Notes: generated by a model from the sequence alone, not told the origin. 16,357 nt of DNA from Clostridiales bacterium (GCA_012512355.1 JAAZEI010000204.1:1-16357), one strand, 5' to 3'; counted from the stretch's first letter, positions 6,817-16,179 are shown. Translations and numbers: made by a program.

Positions 6817-8404
6817 CGGATTTTTAAATTGGCTCCTATGGCTGGCTCCGGCGCTTGCTGCTGTACCTGCGGCTAAAGGATTGATTCATGTATTTCAATT
6901 GAGCAGCTACCAGTTTCGCGGATATATTTTGACCCTCAAACGCAGGTCTCGTCAGGAGATCATCCCTGGCCTTATCCTCAGCACAGTATCCTTTTTGCTA
7001 TGCATTGGCGCTGATTATATGGCGCGTTCGTTTGGGAAGATGTGGCTTTTGGTGGGTGCCCTGCTGACAGGACTCTGCGGTTTATTGCTTGGAAAATTTT
7101 TTCATAAAAGTTCCCGCAGCCTTAAAAGACTGGTTTATACAGCCAGGATACAGCGTCTCATCGCTTCTCTTGGCTTTGTTATGATTATCTTGGCCTGGCT
7201 GCTGCGCAAAGCTCTTCCGGTCATGGGCTTTTCGTCTATTTTGCCGCTGTTTAGTTTTTTGTGGCTGGGCTTGGCGGCTCTCCTGGTTCTGCCCATAGAG
7301 ATGCTCATCAAAAGAATTTTTATGCGCGATGCCATGGACACGCTGGCTAACCAGGAGGGGCTGATTCGCATTGGCATTACAGGCAGCTACGGCAAGACAT
7401 CTGTCAAGTTTTTTCTGGATACCTTATTAAAAATGCGCTACAGTGTTCTGGCCACCAGGGACAGTTTTAATACGCCCATGGGCATCACCCGTGTTATCAG
7501 GGAAGATATGCAGCCTGCGCATCGCGTATTCATTGCCGAGGTGGGGGCCAGGCATCGGGGAGACATCAAAGAATTGTGCCGCTTGGTCAATCCGCAAATC
7601 GGTATTCTGACTGCCATTGGTCCTCAGCATCTTGAGACATTCAAATCTATTGAGCGTGTGAGGGATACGAAATATGATCTCATCAGCAGGCTCCCAGCGG
7701 ATGGATATGCAGTGTTTTATAACGACGGCGGGTTATTAAAAGAACTCTACGATAAGACACACATCAACAAAGCCATCGTTGGCAGACCCGGCGATGATTT
7801 GTGGGCCGAGGATGTCATTAGTGGCTATGAAGGTTCAAGCTTCAATCTCTGTTTCAAAGATGGCACGCGACTGCGATGCACAACCGATTTGATTGGTGAA
7901 CATAACATCAACAATATTTTGCTCTCCGCCATTGTTGCCAGGTATCTGGGGCTGAGCGATATGCAGATCAAACGGGGTATCAGCAGCCTGCAGAGTGTGA
8001 CAGCCAGGCTCAAACCCCAAAAGCAAGCTGACGGTTCGATTGTTATCAACAATGGGTTTAACGCCAACCCACACAGCAGCAGAGCCTCTCTGAAAATGCT
8101 CTCAACTTTTCCCGGAAGAAAAATTGTAGTCACTCCGGGCTATATTGAGCTTGGAAGCAAGGAACACAGCTTTCACCTTGAATTTGGTGAACACCTAGCC
8201 CAAGTGGCTGATATGGTGCTTCTTATCGGTCCCAGGAGGACCAGGCCTATTCATGAGGGCCTTGTATCCAAGGGCTTTGATGAAGAGAATATTCTTGCCT
8301 TTAAAAGTCTCAAAGAAGCTCAGGCTTATCTTGGTGGTATCCTTGCTTCAGGAGATGTTGTGCTTTATGAAAATGATCTGCCTGATCAATACAGTGAAGG
8401 CTAA
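6809..8404 (+). CDS. Membrane-anchored MurF-like Mur ligase
   Basis: 531 residues from TTG (546 if ATG 6764 is used; numbering here is from TTG). Residues 1-170 hold about five hydrophobic segments (near 5-28, 50-70, 77-95, 117-135, 141-165). They precede a Mur ligase core: P-loop GITGSYGKTS (189-198), the MurF-like DSFNTPMGITR (218-228), GPQHLETF (271-278), Lys288 at the expected carbamylated-lysine position, GEHNINN (363-369) and FNANP (417-421). MurF adds D-Ala-D-Ala to the UDP-MurNAc tripeptide; the neighbouring Ddl makes that dipeptide. Unusually, the segment before FNANP reads INNG, where MurF normally has acidic residues. It may be the main MurF or a paralogue with another substrate; the membrane part is not typical of classical MurF. 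Confidence 0.8.
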   Translation: MTDGFLNWLLWLAPALAAVPAAKGLIHVFQLSSYQFRGYILTLKRRSRQEIIPGLILSTVSFLLCIGADYMARSFGKMWLLVGALLTGLCGLLLGKFFHKSSRSLKRLVYTARIQRLIASLGFVMIILAWLLRKALPVMGFSSILPLFSFLWLGLAALLVLPIEMLIKRIFMRDAMDTLANQEGLIRIGITGSYGKTSVKFFLDTLLKMRYSVLATRDSFNTPMGITRVIREDMQPAHRVFIAEVGARHRGDIKELCRLVNPQIGILTAIGPQHLETFKSIERVRDTKYDLISRLPADGYAVFYNDGGLLKELYDKTHINKAIVGRPGDDLWAEDVISGYEGSSFNLCFKDGTRLRCTTDLIGEHNINNILLSAIVARYLGLSDMQIKRGISSLQSVTARLKPQKQADGSIVINNGFNANPHSSRASLKMLSTFPGRKIVVTPGYIELGSKEHSFHLEFGEHLAQVADMVLLIGPRRTRPIHEGLVSKGFDEENILAFKSLKEAQAYLGGILASGDVVLYENDLPDQYSEG

Positions 8405-8414
8405 GAGGTAGATA

Positions 8415-9623
8415 ATGAAGAAAACCCAGCTGGGTGTGATGTTTGGTTCCAGAAGCTGCGAACATGAAGTCAGTATCATTTCTGCAGTTCAAATGATGAA
8501 GCATGTGGACGCGGATACTTACGATACGATTCCTGTCTATATTTCTCAGGAAGGCATATGGTACACGGGTGAGCCGCTAAAAGACATTGAAACATATGTG
8601 CCGCAGTTCAATGTGAAAATTCCCGGAATCATCCCGGTGCAGCCCGACGTATCTGCCAGATCCGGCGCATTGCTGTCTTATGAACGCAAGGGCTTGCGCA
8701 AAATCAGCAGTCGCAGTATTGCAGCCCGACTTGATTGCGTGATTCCTATTTTTCATGGTTTGCATGGGGAAGACGGCAGCATGCAGGGCTTGCTTGAGCT
8801 GATGGATTTACCCTACGCTTCCACCGGCATTGCCGGAAGCGCCATTGCGATGGACAAAATTTTGATGAAACAGTGCTTTCGCAGCTTTGGTTTTCCCGTT
8901 CTCAGGGATGTAGCCCTCGTACGCAGCGACTGGCGGCGTGATGCGGTGGAAGTGATTAAGGCAGTTGAACAAAAGCTTGGCTATCCGGTTTTTGTTAAAC
9001 CTGCTAACCTGGGTTCATCCATTGGTGTGAGCAGGGCAGACGATTTTCAGAGCCTGAGCGATGCCCTGGAACTTGCCTTTTGCTATGACCGTCGGGTGAT
9101 GGTAGAAGAGGCTGTTAATCGCCCCATCGAAGTAAACTGCGCTGTGCTGGGTTATGACCGGGATGTACGTGTGTCCGTGGTGGAGATGCCTATTACCGGC
9201 GGCAGCCTTCTTGGATTTAGCGACAAGTACTTAAATGCCGGTGGCAGCAAGGGCATGGCCTCTTTAAGCCGTGTAGTTCCAGCGCCTATCGGGGAAGCGA
9301 TGACGGCGCGTGTTCAGGAGCTGTCTCTTGATATCTTCCGAGCCCTTGACTGTAAGGGCGTCGTTCGTGTCGACTTTATGATTGACTCGATGACGGATAA
9401 CCTCACCATCACGGAAATTAATGCTATCCCAGGTTCACTGTCCTTTTATCTTTGGGCGAAGTCTGAGCCCAGGCTAAGTTATAAAGAGCTCATTGATCTG
9501 ATGGTAAAAAGTGCTTTTGACGCCTATGCCGAGAAAAACGAAAATGATATTGCTCATCGTTCTGATATACTAAAATCAGCCAAGCTGGGTGGCGGCAAAG
9601 GTCACAAAGGAGCCAAAGGATGA
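8415..9623 (+). CDS. ddl: D-alanine--D-alanine ligase
   Basis: 402 residues, an ATP-grasp enzyme joining two D-alanines for peptidoglycan. Motifs: GSRSCEHEVS (11-20, with the substrate-binding Glu18), HGLHGEDG (114-121), VKPANLGSSIGVS (194-206, ATP lysine and glycine loop), FSDKY (268-272, omega-loop Lys-Tyr), VRVDFMID (317-324) and EINAIPGS (334-341, metal-binding). The Lys-Tyr pair argues for a D-Ala-D-Ala rather than a D-lactate enzyme. It is longer than most Ddl proteins (about 300-370), the extra length including the Gly/Lys-rich tail [12 protein letters not shown]. An AGAGG site precedes ATG; its TGA overlaps the murC ATG (ATGA). Confidence 0.93.
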   Translation: MKKTQLGVMFGSRSCEHEVSIISAVQMMKHVDADTYDTIPVYISQEGIWYTGEPLKDIETYVPQFNVKIPGIIPVQPDVSARSGALLSYERKGLRKISSRSIAARLDCVIPIFHGLHGEDGSMQGLLELMDLPYASTGIAGSAIAMDKILMKQCFRSFGFPVLRDVALVRSDWRRDAVEVIKAVEQKLGYPVFVKPANLGSSIGVSRADDFQSLSDALELAFCYDRRVMVEEAVNRPIEVNCAVLGYDRDVRVSVVEMPITGGSLLGFSDKYLNAGGSKGMASLSRVVPAPIGEAMTARVQELSLDIFRALDCKGVVRVDFMIDSMTDNLTITEINAIPGSLSFYLWAKSEPRLSYKELIDLMVKSAFDAYAEKNENDIAHRSDILKSAKLGGGKGHKGAKG

Positions 9624-11041
9624 AAGAACCTCACATCTGGAATTTTGCAGGGCAAAAGGTGCACATGGTGGGGATCGGAGGCTCCAGCATGTCAGGTTTG
9701 GCCCAGATGCTGTTAAGCCAGGGCTTTATCGTCACTGGCTCCGATTCTCAGGAGAGCTATGCGCTTGATACATTAAGGGATCTGGGGATTTCGGTTTATG
9801 CCGGTCACCGGCCTGATGAAGCGGCAAAAGCAGACCTTTTGGTTTATTCTGCGGCTATTTCCCCAAAAGATCCTGAGCGTGTGGCAGCCAAGGAGGCGAA
9901 GATTCCCCAGATGGAGAGGGCAGAGCTTTTGGGACAGCTGATGGAAGGTTATGAGCACAGGGTCTGTGTTTGCGGCACGCATGGCAAGACAACTCTCTCA
10001 TCAATGCTATCCCAGATTCTGATGGATCTGGAGATGAACCCCACCGTTCATATTGGCGGCAGCCTTGACAGAATAGGCGGCGGAACACTTGTTGGCGGCA
10101 AAAATATTTTTGTGGTTGAAGCCTGTGAGTTTAACCGCAGCTTTCTGCACATGCCGCCAAGTCTTGCCATCATCACCAACATTGAAGAAGACCATCTTGA
10201 CTGCTACCGTGATATTGAGGAAATTGAAGAAGCTTTCTTTGAATTTATTGATAAATTGCCTGAAGATGGCTTGTCAATCGGATTGTCTGATGATGAGCGT
10301 GTGATGCGCGTCATGCATAAAAGCGGTCGCAAATTCCAGAGTTTTTCGCTGGTCGGAGAAGCTGATTTTACCACAGAAAATCTGCGATATGACAGCAAGG
10401 GCTGCGCTTCCTTCGATGCTCTGCACTGCGGAGAATTAATTGGAAGTGTGCAGCTCAAGGTCGCAGGGGACTTTAATGCACTGCACGCGCTGGGAGCCTT
10501 GGCGGCATCGCTCGCCCTTGGCTGTGACGCAGAAAAGGCCTGCAGTGCTTTGAGCCGGTTTGAGGGGGTGCACCGCCGCTTTGAACATACCGGTATCGTG
10601 CAAGGGATGCACATGTACCACGATTATGGACATAATCCAGCTGAAATGCAAAGCGCTGTCTCAGTTGCCTGTATGCAGGGCCGGCGGGTCATCGCGGTCA
10701 TGCAGCCTCACACATACAGCCGAGTAAAGGGATTATTTAAAAGCTTTCTTACCTGCACAAAGGCGGCCGACATTACCCTTGTGACAGATATTTATGCCGC
10801 CCGGGAAATTGATCCCGGCGATGTCCATTCCCGTCTGCTCGTAAAGGGCATGAGTGAACACGGCCTTGATGCCCATCTGACCCCAACCTTTGAAGACACT
10901 GAAGCCTGGCTTCTCCGGAATGGAAAAGAAGGAGATTTGGTGCTGACGATGGGCTGCGGCAATATCAACCTGTTAAATGACCTGATGCAGGCGCATTGGG
11001 ATGACAAGCAAAGCAAAACGGAGGAGCTAAATGGTGAATGA
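9620..11041 (+). CDS. murC: UDP-N-acetylmuramate--L-alanine ligase
   Basis: 473 residues, the normal MurC size. It uses ATP to add L-Ala to UDP-MurNAc, the first amino acid of the stem peptide. Domain 1 has the UDP-binding [11 protein letters not shown] (18-28); the central domain has CGTHGKTT (118-125), EACEFNRSF (167-175) and TNIEEDHLD (186-194); the C-terminal domain has [12 protein letters not shown] (314-325), HDYGHNP (334-340), QPHTYSR (362-368) and GCGNI (445-449). Two motifs differ slightly from textbook MurC (GIGGxGMSG and DDYAHHP); I believe the second variant occurs in some Bacillota. AAAGGAG precedes the ATG. Mpl, a recycling ligase of the same fold, is less likely given Ddl and the MurF-like gene next door. 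Confidence 0.92.
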   Translation: MKEPHIWNFAGQKVHMVGIGGSSMSGLAQMLLSQGFIVTGSDSQESYALDTLRDLGISVYAGHRPDEAAKADLLVYSAAISPKDPERVAAKEAKIPQMERAELLGQLMEGYEHRVCVCGTHGKTTLSSMLSQILMDLEMNPTVHIGGSLDRIGGGTLVGGKNIFVVEACEFNRSFLHMPPSLAIITNIEEDHLDCYRDIEEIEEAFFEFIDKLPEDGLSIGLSDDERVMRVMHKSGRKFQSFSLVGEADFTTENLRYDSKGCASFDALHCGELIGSVQLKVAGDFNALHALGALAASLALGCDAEKACSALSRFEGVHRRFEHTGIVQGMHMYHDYGHNPAEMQSAVSVACMQGRRVIAVMQPHTYSRVKGLFKSFLTCTKAADITLVTDIYAAREIDPGDVHSRLLVKGMSEHGLDAHLTPTFEDTEAWLLRNGKEGDLVLTMGCGNINLLNDLMQAHWDDKQSKTEELNGE

Positions 11042-12842
11042 CCGACTTTCAAGGATTCGTAATTTTTGCATCATTGCACACATCGATCATGGCAAGTCTA
11101 CCCTGGCTGACAGAATTTTAGAAAAGACCGGTGTTTATCAGCAGCGGGAGATGATGGCCCAAATCATGGACTCGATGGAGTTGGAGCGTGAACGGGGCAT
11201 CACCATCAAATCAAAGGCTGTCTCCATGCGCTACCTTGCCAAGGATGGCATTGAATATACCTTGAATCTGATAGATACACCCGGTCACGTTGACTTTACC
11301 TACGAAGTCAGCCGTGCTTTGGCTGCCTGCGAAGGCGCTCTGCTGGTAGTGGATGCTACACAAGGCGTTGAAGCCCAAACTTTAGCCAACGTTTATCTGG
11401 CGCTTGAGCATGATCTGGAGACGGTGCCGGTGATTAACAAAATTGACCTCCCCTCAGCAGATCCCGATGAGGCCTGCAGGGAGATTGAAGAGAGCATCGG
11501 CCTGGATACATCCTTTGCGCCGCGTGTTTCAGCGAAACTCGGTACGGGCATTGATGATGTGCTGGAAGTTATTATTAACCATATGCCGCCTCCCGCAGGT
11601 GATGAAAACGCTCCCCTTCAGGCCCTTGTCTTTGATGCGGTGTATGATAATTATCGCGGTGCCATCTGTTTTGTGCGAGTGGTCAACGGGACACTGAAGC
11701 CCGGGATGCGCATGCGCATGATGCAGACCGGGGCAGAGTTTGAAGTCATTGAAGTGGGCATTAGAAGCCCTGGCTATGTGCAAAAAGATATTTTGCTGGC
11801 AGGAGAGGTTGGTTATGTGGCGGCCTCCATCAAGACGGTCAGTGATACCAAGGTGGGTGATACCATCACCGACGCGGATAGACCTGCACTGGCACCCTTG
11901 CCAGGCTACAAGGCAGTAACGCCCATGGTTTACTGCGGTATTTATCCGGCTGACGGAGCTGACTACGCAACGCTTAATGATGCTCTTGAAAAGCTTCGCA
12001 TGAATGACGCTTCGCTTCATTTTGAGCCTGAGACGAGCGCTGCGCTGGGCTACGGTTATCGCTGCGGCTTTCTTGGGCTTTTGCATATGGAGATTATTCA
12101 GGAGCGCCTGGAGCGGGAGTTTGATCTTGACCTCATTACCACCGTTCCCAACGTTATCTATGAAATCAACAAGACCAACGGGGAGAAGTTGTATATCGAC
12201 AACCCCACCAATCTTCCTTCAGTGGGTGAGATTGAGTCAATGGAAGAGCCCTATGTATTCGCAAGTATTTTCACGCCCCAGGATTATGTGGGCACTTTGA
12301 TGCAGCTTTGTCAGGATAAGCGCGGTATCTTTCTGGATATGCAGCACGAAGCCGGCCGTGTCAAGCTCACCTATGACCTCCCCCTCAATGAAGTTATTTT
12401 TGACTTCTTTGATCAGCTAAAGAGCCGCAGCAGGGGGTATGCCTCCCTCGACTATGAATTTAAAGGCTACCAGAAAAGTGATTTGGTCAAACTCGACTTT
12501 CTGCTCAACAGCGAGCTCTGCGATGCCTTTACGATGATTGTCCATCGTGACAAAGCCTATGAGCGAGGCCGCTCCATCGCGGAAAAACTGCGGGAAGTTA
12601 TTCCGCGCCAGCAGTTTGAAATTCCTATTCAGGCAGCTATTGGCGGCAAAGTCATTGCCCGTGAAACCGTGAAAGCCGTCAGAAAAGATGTGCTGAGCAA
12701 GTGCTATGGCGGCGACATCAGCCGCAAGAAGAAGTTGCTTGAAAAGCAAAAAGAAGGCAAAAAGCGCATGCGCCAGTTTGGTAAAGTTGAATTGCCCAGC
12801 GAGGCTTTTATCGCTGTGCTTAAGATGAGTGACGATAAGTAA
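11031..12842 (+). CDS. lepA: Elongation factor 4 (LepA), ribosome-associated GTPase
   Basis: 603 residues, the usual LepA length. This translational GTPase binds stalled or pre-translocation ribosomes and also influences initiation. G-motifs: AHIDHGKST (16-24), RERGITIKS (53-61), DTPGH (82-86) and NKID (136-139). The C-terminal half has the LepA-specific end with [22 protein letters not shown] and [15 protein letters not shown] lies six bases before ATG. The gene overlaps murC by 11 bases, so it is probably cotranscribed with the cell-wall genes; no functional link is implied. It ends in TAA and is followed by a small hairpin. Confidence 0.97.
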   Translation: MVNDRLSRIRNFCIIAHIDHGKSTLADRILEKTGVYQQREMMAQIMDSMELERERGITIKSKAVSMRYLAKDGIEYTLNLIDTPGHVDFTYEVSRALAACEGALLVVDATQGVEAQTLANVYLALEHDLETVPVINKIDLPSADPDEACREIEESIGLDTSFAPRVSAKLGTGIDDVLEVIINHMPPPAGDENAPLQALVFDAVYDNYRGAICFVRVVNGTLKPGMRMRMMQTGAEFEVIEVGIRSPGYVQKDILLAGEVGYVAASIKTVSDTKVGDTITDADRPALAPLPGYKAVTPMVYCGIYPADGADYATLNDALEKLRMNDASLHFEPETSAALGYGYRCGFLGLLHMEIIQERLEREFDLDLITTVPNVIYEINKTNGEKLYIDNPTNLPSVGEIESMEEPYVFASIFTPQDYVGTLMQLCQDKRGIFLDMQHEAGRVKLTYDLPLNEVIFDFFDQLKSRSRGYASLDYEFKGYQKSDLVKLDFLLNSELCDAFTMIVHRDKAYERGRSIAEKLREVIPRQQFEIPIQAAIGGKVIARETVKAVRKDVLSKCYGGDISRKKKLLEKQKEGKKRMRQFGKVELPSEAFIAVLKMSDDK

Positions 12843-12846
12843 AATA

Positions 12847-12864
12847 AAAGCCTGTTTTGGCTTT
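12847..12864 (+). terminator. Weak hairpin after lepA
   Basis: AAAGCC-TGTTTT-GGCTTT forms a 6-bp stem with a 6-base loop, five bases after the lepA stop. Only three T residues end the stem and no further T-tract follows, so termination may be partial and some transcripts may continue into the next gene. Confidence 0.35.
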
Positions 12865-12932
12865 CGAGTTGATATGTACTTTATCTACTGAGAGTTAAAA
12901 AGATCACCGATTATTAAAGGAGTCCATTATTC

Positions 12933-14717
12933 ATGATTTGTCCCAAGTGCGGCAAGTGGAACCGGGAATCTTTTCCTGTTTGTTTTAGCTGCGGCGAAAC
13001 ACTGGAAAGACTCGACCCAGCTGCAAAACCCCTGCGTCCCAAAGTGCAAAAATTTGAAGATGCTCCTGTGCGCATCGTCTATGATGAATACGGTGAGGAA
13101 AAAACGCTCGTCGACCCTAAAACCCGTTTGGCCCAGGAAATGCAGGATCTCCATGAGCGTAAAATTCAAGGAGAGCAAAGGCAGGAGGAATTAAGGCGCC
13201 AGGCAGCCAGGCAGGGCTATGCACCCACCGGTTTAGGCGTAACCTCTTCCAGCCGCCGCAGTCGTGTGTTTGCTGAAGACGAAACATTTGCTGATGTGCC
13301 CAAAGATAAACATGTGGATTATGACGGATACTCTGCCTTACCCAACTACGCTTACGCTGCTGATGACATCAGCACGGTACCTCAGGGAAAACGCCCAAGA
13401 GGCGCTATGAATATCCCTCTCCCCGGTAAAAAGTCGGGACGCACCCGAATGTTTGGTCTGCGCCGGTGGATTCCTTATGCATTTGTCTTTTTCTTGCTGC
13501 TCAGCGGTGGCTATACTCTTTACCGCTATGTTTACCTCCCTTCTCTCAGCCCGGAGCAAATGCCTCAGGAAGAGCAGGTGCAGATTTCAGCTTCAATACT
13601 CGATGACATGTCCGCGCATACCATCCGGATACCCGCAGCTGAGGGTTCTCAGATTTACATCAAGGAGCTGCGCAGATCTTTTCTGGTAACCGGCGGCTAT
13701 GCTACTTTCCAGGTACAGGACTATATCTGGTATGAGCTGGATGAAACTGAAATCCCACAAAGCATGGATGTCAGCCTGACTCCTTTCATCAGAACCGGGA
13801 CAGGAGAACAGGTGGCCATGCCTCCCATTAACTACACCATACAGATTCCGCTGTCACCGCTCACTCTGATAAAACCCGATGTTAACTACATAACTGCGTC
13901 AACACCGATTTATAATATTCAATTTCATGTGATGCAAAACAGCACTGTGTATATCAATGGGGAGGATTATTCCTCCTACGTCAATACCCAGGATGGTTAT
14001 ATCAGCTATAACGCGCCCATTGCGCCCATTGGGGAGAATAAAATACACATTGCGGTGCGCAGCCAGTATTACAGACAAAATCAGACAGAGATTATTATCT
14101 ATCGCGCTGTGCAGGATATCCCCCTGGATCTTTCCAGCACACTCGAAGAGCGCAGCAGCAAGCCTGCCATGACCATTTCCGCCACAACCAGAGCAGGGGC
14201 GCAGATTACTATCCTCAGCCCTTACAATAGTTTTGATGACTCGCAGTTGGCTTCAAGCGGCGTGTTCAGTTTTGACGCAGTTTTTACCCGTATCGGCAGC
14301 AATACCGTGACCATTCGTGCTGACTATCCCGGCCGAACCCCTACCGTGGTTGAGTATGATGTATATTATCTTCCCGACCCAGATCATTACACGCCCAAAG
14401 CCTGGGGACTTGATGAGAAGTATGGTTATGCCGATCTGCTGGCCAACTTACCCACAAGGGTTCGAAACACACAGATCTATGTCATGACAGGCCCGGTGGT
14501 TCGCATCGTTTCTACCAAACCGCAATTGGTGATATTTGATTGCGCAGACGGCAGGACAGCATCGCCGCTTGAAGTGATGGTGGAAAATCAAACGAAGACC
14601 CCTTGGGTGGTGGGAGAACGCTACCGCATATTTGGCGATACAACCGGTTCTTATGGGGGCATTCCCAGGATAACGGCTAGGTATACCTATAAACCGGCCG
14701 CTCCTAAAACAAATTAA
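12933..14717 (+). CDS. Zinc-ribbon, single-pass membrane protein with Ig-like external repeats
   Basis: 594 residues; function not recognised. Order: a CxxC-x10-CxxC zinc ribbon (Cys3, 6, 17, 20); a charged linker to about 178, with a helical Gln/Glu/Arg-rich stretch (66-94); one hydrophobic helix (180-201) preceded by basic residues, so the N-terminus should be cytoplasmic; then about 390 residues outside. The external part has two segments of the same pattern (about 312-391 and 408-479): beta strands, a Gly-x-Asn motif (PIGENKIHIAV, RIGSNTVTIRA) and a closing strand, like tandem bacterial Ig-like domains. Residues 511-585 resemble an OB-fold (VGERYRIFGD, GGIPRITARYTY). AAAGGAGT precedes ATG. 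A sensor or envelope-anchoring role is possible but unproven. It is separated by 90 bases from lepA. Confidence 0.8.
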   Translation: MICPKCGKWNRESFPVCFSCGETLERLDPAAKPLRPKVQKFEDAPVRIVYDEYGEEKTLVDPKTRLAQEMQDLHERKIQGEQRQEELRRQAARQGYAPTGLGVTSSSRRSRVFAEDETFADVPKDKHVDYDGYSALPNYAYAADDISTVPQGKRPRGAMNIPLPGKKSGRTRMFGLRRWIPYAFVFFLLLSGGYTLYRYVYLPSLSPEQMPQEEQVQISASILDDMSAHTIRIPAAEGSQIYIKELRRSFLVTGGYATFQVQDYIWYELDETEIPQSMDVSLTPFIRTGTGEQVAMPPINYTIQIPLSPLTLIKPDVNYITASTPIYNIQFHVMQNSTVYINGEDYSSYVNTQDGYISYNAPIAPIGENKIHIAVRSQYYRQNQTEIIIYRAVQDIPLDLSSTLEERSSKPAMTISATTRAGAQITILSPYNSFDDSQLASSGVFSFDAVFTRIGSNTVTIRADYPGRTPTVVEYDVYYLPDPDHYTPKAWGLDEKYGYADLLANLPTRVRNTQIYVMTGPVVRIVSTKPQLVIFDCADGRTASPLEVMVENQTKTPWVVGERYRIFGDTTGSYGGIPRITARYTYKPAAPKTN

Positions 14718-14747
14718 CCTCAAGCTTTGGGAAGATTTTCCCTTATT

Positions 14748-14785
14748 AAAAACGCAGACCGTCTATGTTGACAGGCTGCGTTTTT
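14748..14785. terminator. Bidirectional intrinsic terminator between convergent genes
   Basis: AAAAACGCAG (14748-14757) pairs with CTGCGTTTTT (14776-14785); inside, CC/GG and GTC/GAC add pairs around a short loop with single-base bulges. It ends in a T-tract on the plus strand and, because the stem begins with A residues, also on the minus strand. It lies 30 bases after the membrane-protein stop and 20 bases from the end of the glucosidase gene, so it can serve both. A smaller hairpin, GGGAA-GATT-TTCCC (14729-14742), lies just before it. Confidence 0.85.
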
Positions 14786-14805
14786 GATTGAAGGACATCA
14801 AATTT

Positions 14806-16167
14806 TTATAGATTTTCGCCGTTGGTTTCCATAACCCTTTTATACCACCATGCTGATTCCTTGGGAATGCGCTGTAAGCTTTCATAATCCACATAGACCA
14901 TACCGAAGCGATGGGCATAGCCTTGTGCCCACTCAAAATTGTCCATCAGCGACCAGTAAAGATAGCCTGCAATCTCTGTGCCGTCCGCCTGCGCTTTTTT
15001 AAGCGCCAGCAAATGGCGATTCACATAGTTCTCGCGGCCTGGGTCATATACTTTCCCATCAAGCGAAGGGGTATCCTGGTTTGCCAAGCCGTTTTCAGTG
15101 ATAAGGATAGGTGTTTTGTAACGCTCATAGAGGAAGCGCGGCCCCCAGTAAAGGCATTCAGGTGTAATGGGCCAGCCGCTGGCTGTTTGCCCGATGCCAC
15201 GGGGGTGGGGCACTACTTCATATCCAAGGCTATTATCAGCTGCCTTGACATACTGTCCGTGGTAAATATTCTGGCCGTAATAATCAAGCTTTTGATGGAT
15301 GAGAGGCATATCTTTTTCCCAACCTTTAGGCAGATAACGCTCGTAGAGCTTGAGTCCATCCTGGGGATAATGGCCCAGCATCACAGGGTCGCTCCACCAG
15401 GAGGCGCTCCAGTACCATGATGCGGGGTTGTCGCTGACCCGAAAGTAAGCTTTTCGAGCGGCTTGAATATCTTCGGGTGTATTGGTAAACGGCATGACGG
15501 GATTAGCGTTTGGCGCGTAGCCAAGATGAACCCCGGGGACACTCTGTCTGAGCATCGCCAGAGCAAGCCCATTTGATTTAAGGGCATGGTGCCCCATGGC
15601 GATGGAAGCAGGCAGCGGCAGCTTCAGTCCAGGGGCGTGTTCGCCGCTGGCATGACCCATGCCGATAAAACAGGCCGGCTCATTCAGAGGAATAAAATCC
15701 TTGACACGGTCACCAAATTGTTTTGCACAAAGAGATGCGAACTCAAGGAACCAGTGAGGGCTGTCGCTATTTTCCCATGAGCCGCGTTTATGGAGCTCCA
15801 GCGGATAATCCCAGTGAAACAGAGTCATCATCGGTCGGATACCCCGATTGAGCAAGCCATCAATGAGCTTATTATAAAAATCAATACCTTTTTCATTTCT
15901 CTTGCCCACTCCTTCGGGGAGAATTCGTGGCCATGAAATCGAAAAACGGTAGTTTTTTATACCCAGGCTTTTTATCATATCCAAGTCCTGTTCCATCAGG
16001 TGATAATGATCGCAGGCTACATCACCTGTATGCCCCATGAACACTTTGCCTGGCGTATGGCTGAACCGATCCCAGACAGAAAGCCCCTTACCGTCTTCAA
16101 ATGCAGCTCCTTCAATTTGGTAGGATGCCGTCGCAGCACCCCAGATGAAGTCTTTTGAAAAGGTCAT
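14806..16167 (-). CDS. Glycoside hydrolase family 1 beta-glucosidase (or 6-phospho-beta-glucosidase)
   Basis: 453 residues, a TIM-barrel retaining glycosidase of normal GH1 length. It starts MTFSKDFIWGAATASYQIEG, the GH1 N-terminal signature with Gln17. The acid/base is Glu163 in PLNEP, the nucleophile Glu358 in ITENG; FHWD (117-120) and WSLMDNFEW (405-413) line the sugar site. No signal peptide, so it works in the cytosol on imported beta-glucosides. The C-terminal aglycone/phosphate-site loop was not decisive to me, so unphosphorylated versus 6-phospho substrates stays open; there is no PTS gene in the window. I chose ATG 16167 over ATG 16173 because AGGAGG is six bases before the former and touches the latter. 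Confidence 0.93.
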   Translation of the reverse strand: MTFSKDFIWGAATASYQIEGAAFEDGKGLSVWDRFSHTPGKVFMGHTGDVACDHYHLMEQDLDMIKSLGIKNYRFSISWPRILPEGVGKRNEKGIDFYNKLIDGLLNRGIRPMMTLFHWDYPLELHKRGSWENSDSPHWFLEFASLCAKQFGDRVKDFIPLNEPACFIGMGHASGEHAPGLKLPLPASIAMGHHALKSNGLALAMLRQSVPGVHLGYAPNANPVMPFTNTPEDIQAARKAYFRVSDNPASWYWSASWWSDPVMLGHYPQDGLKLYERYLPKGWEKDMPLIHQKLDYYGQNIYHGQYVKAADNSLGYEVVPHPRGIGQTASGWPITPECLYWGPRFLYERYKTPILITENGLANQDTPSLDGKVYDPGRENYVNRHLLALKKAQADGTEIAGYLYWSLMDNFEWAQGYAHRFGMVYVDYESLQRIPKESAWWYKRVMETNGENL

Positions 16168-16173
16168 GATCAT

Positions 16174-16179
16174 CCTCCT
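16174..16179 (-). promoter_or_regulatory. Ribosome binding site deciding the GH1 start
   Basis: AGGAGG (16179-16174, minus strand) directly abuts the first ATG at 16173, with no spacer, but lies six bases before the in-frame ATG at 16167, which therefore is the better start. Confidence 0.65.

Noticed and set aside
8415..9623. Ddl as a vancomycin-resistance D-Ala-D-Lac ligase
   Set aside because: The omega-loop Lys-Tyr pair is present and no vanH, vanX or vanS/R-like genes are nearby; the neighbours are housekeeping cell-wall genes.
12869..12900. Promoter for the zinc-ribbon gene (TTGATA followed by AT-rich sequence)
   Set aside because: No acceptable -10 lies 16-18 bases from TTGATA; the best AT-rich hexamer is about 20 bases away.
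14013..14030. Perfect 9-bp tandem duplication GCGCCCATT x2 in the membrane-protein gene
   Set aside because: It stays in frame, encodes only API-API, and is too short to claim as a repeat element.
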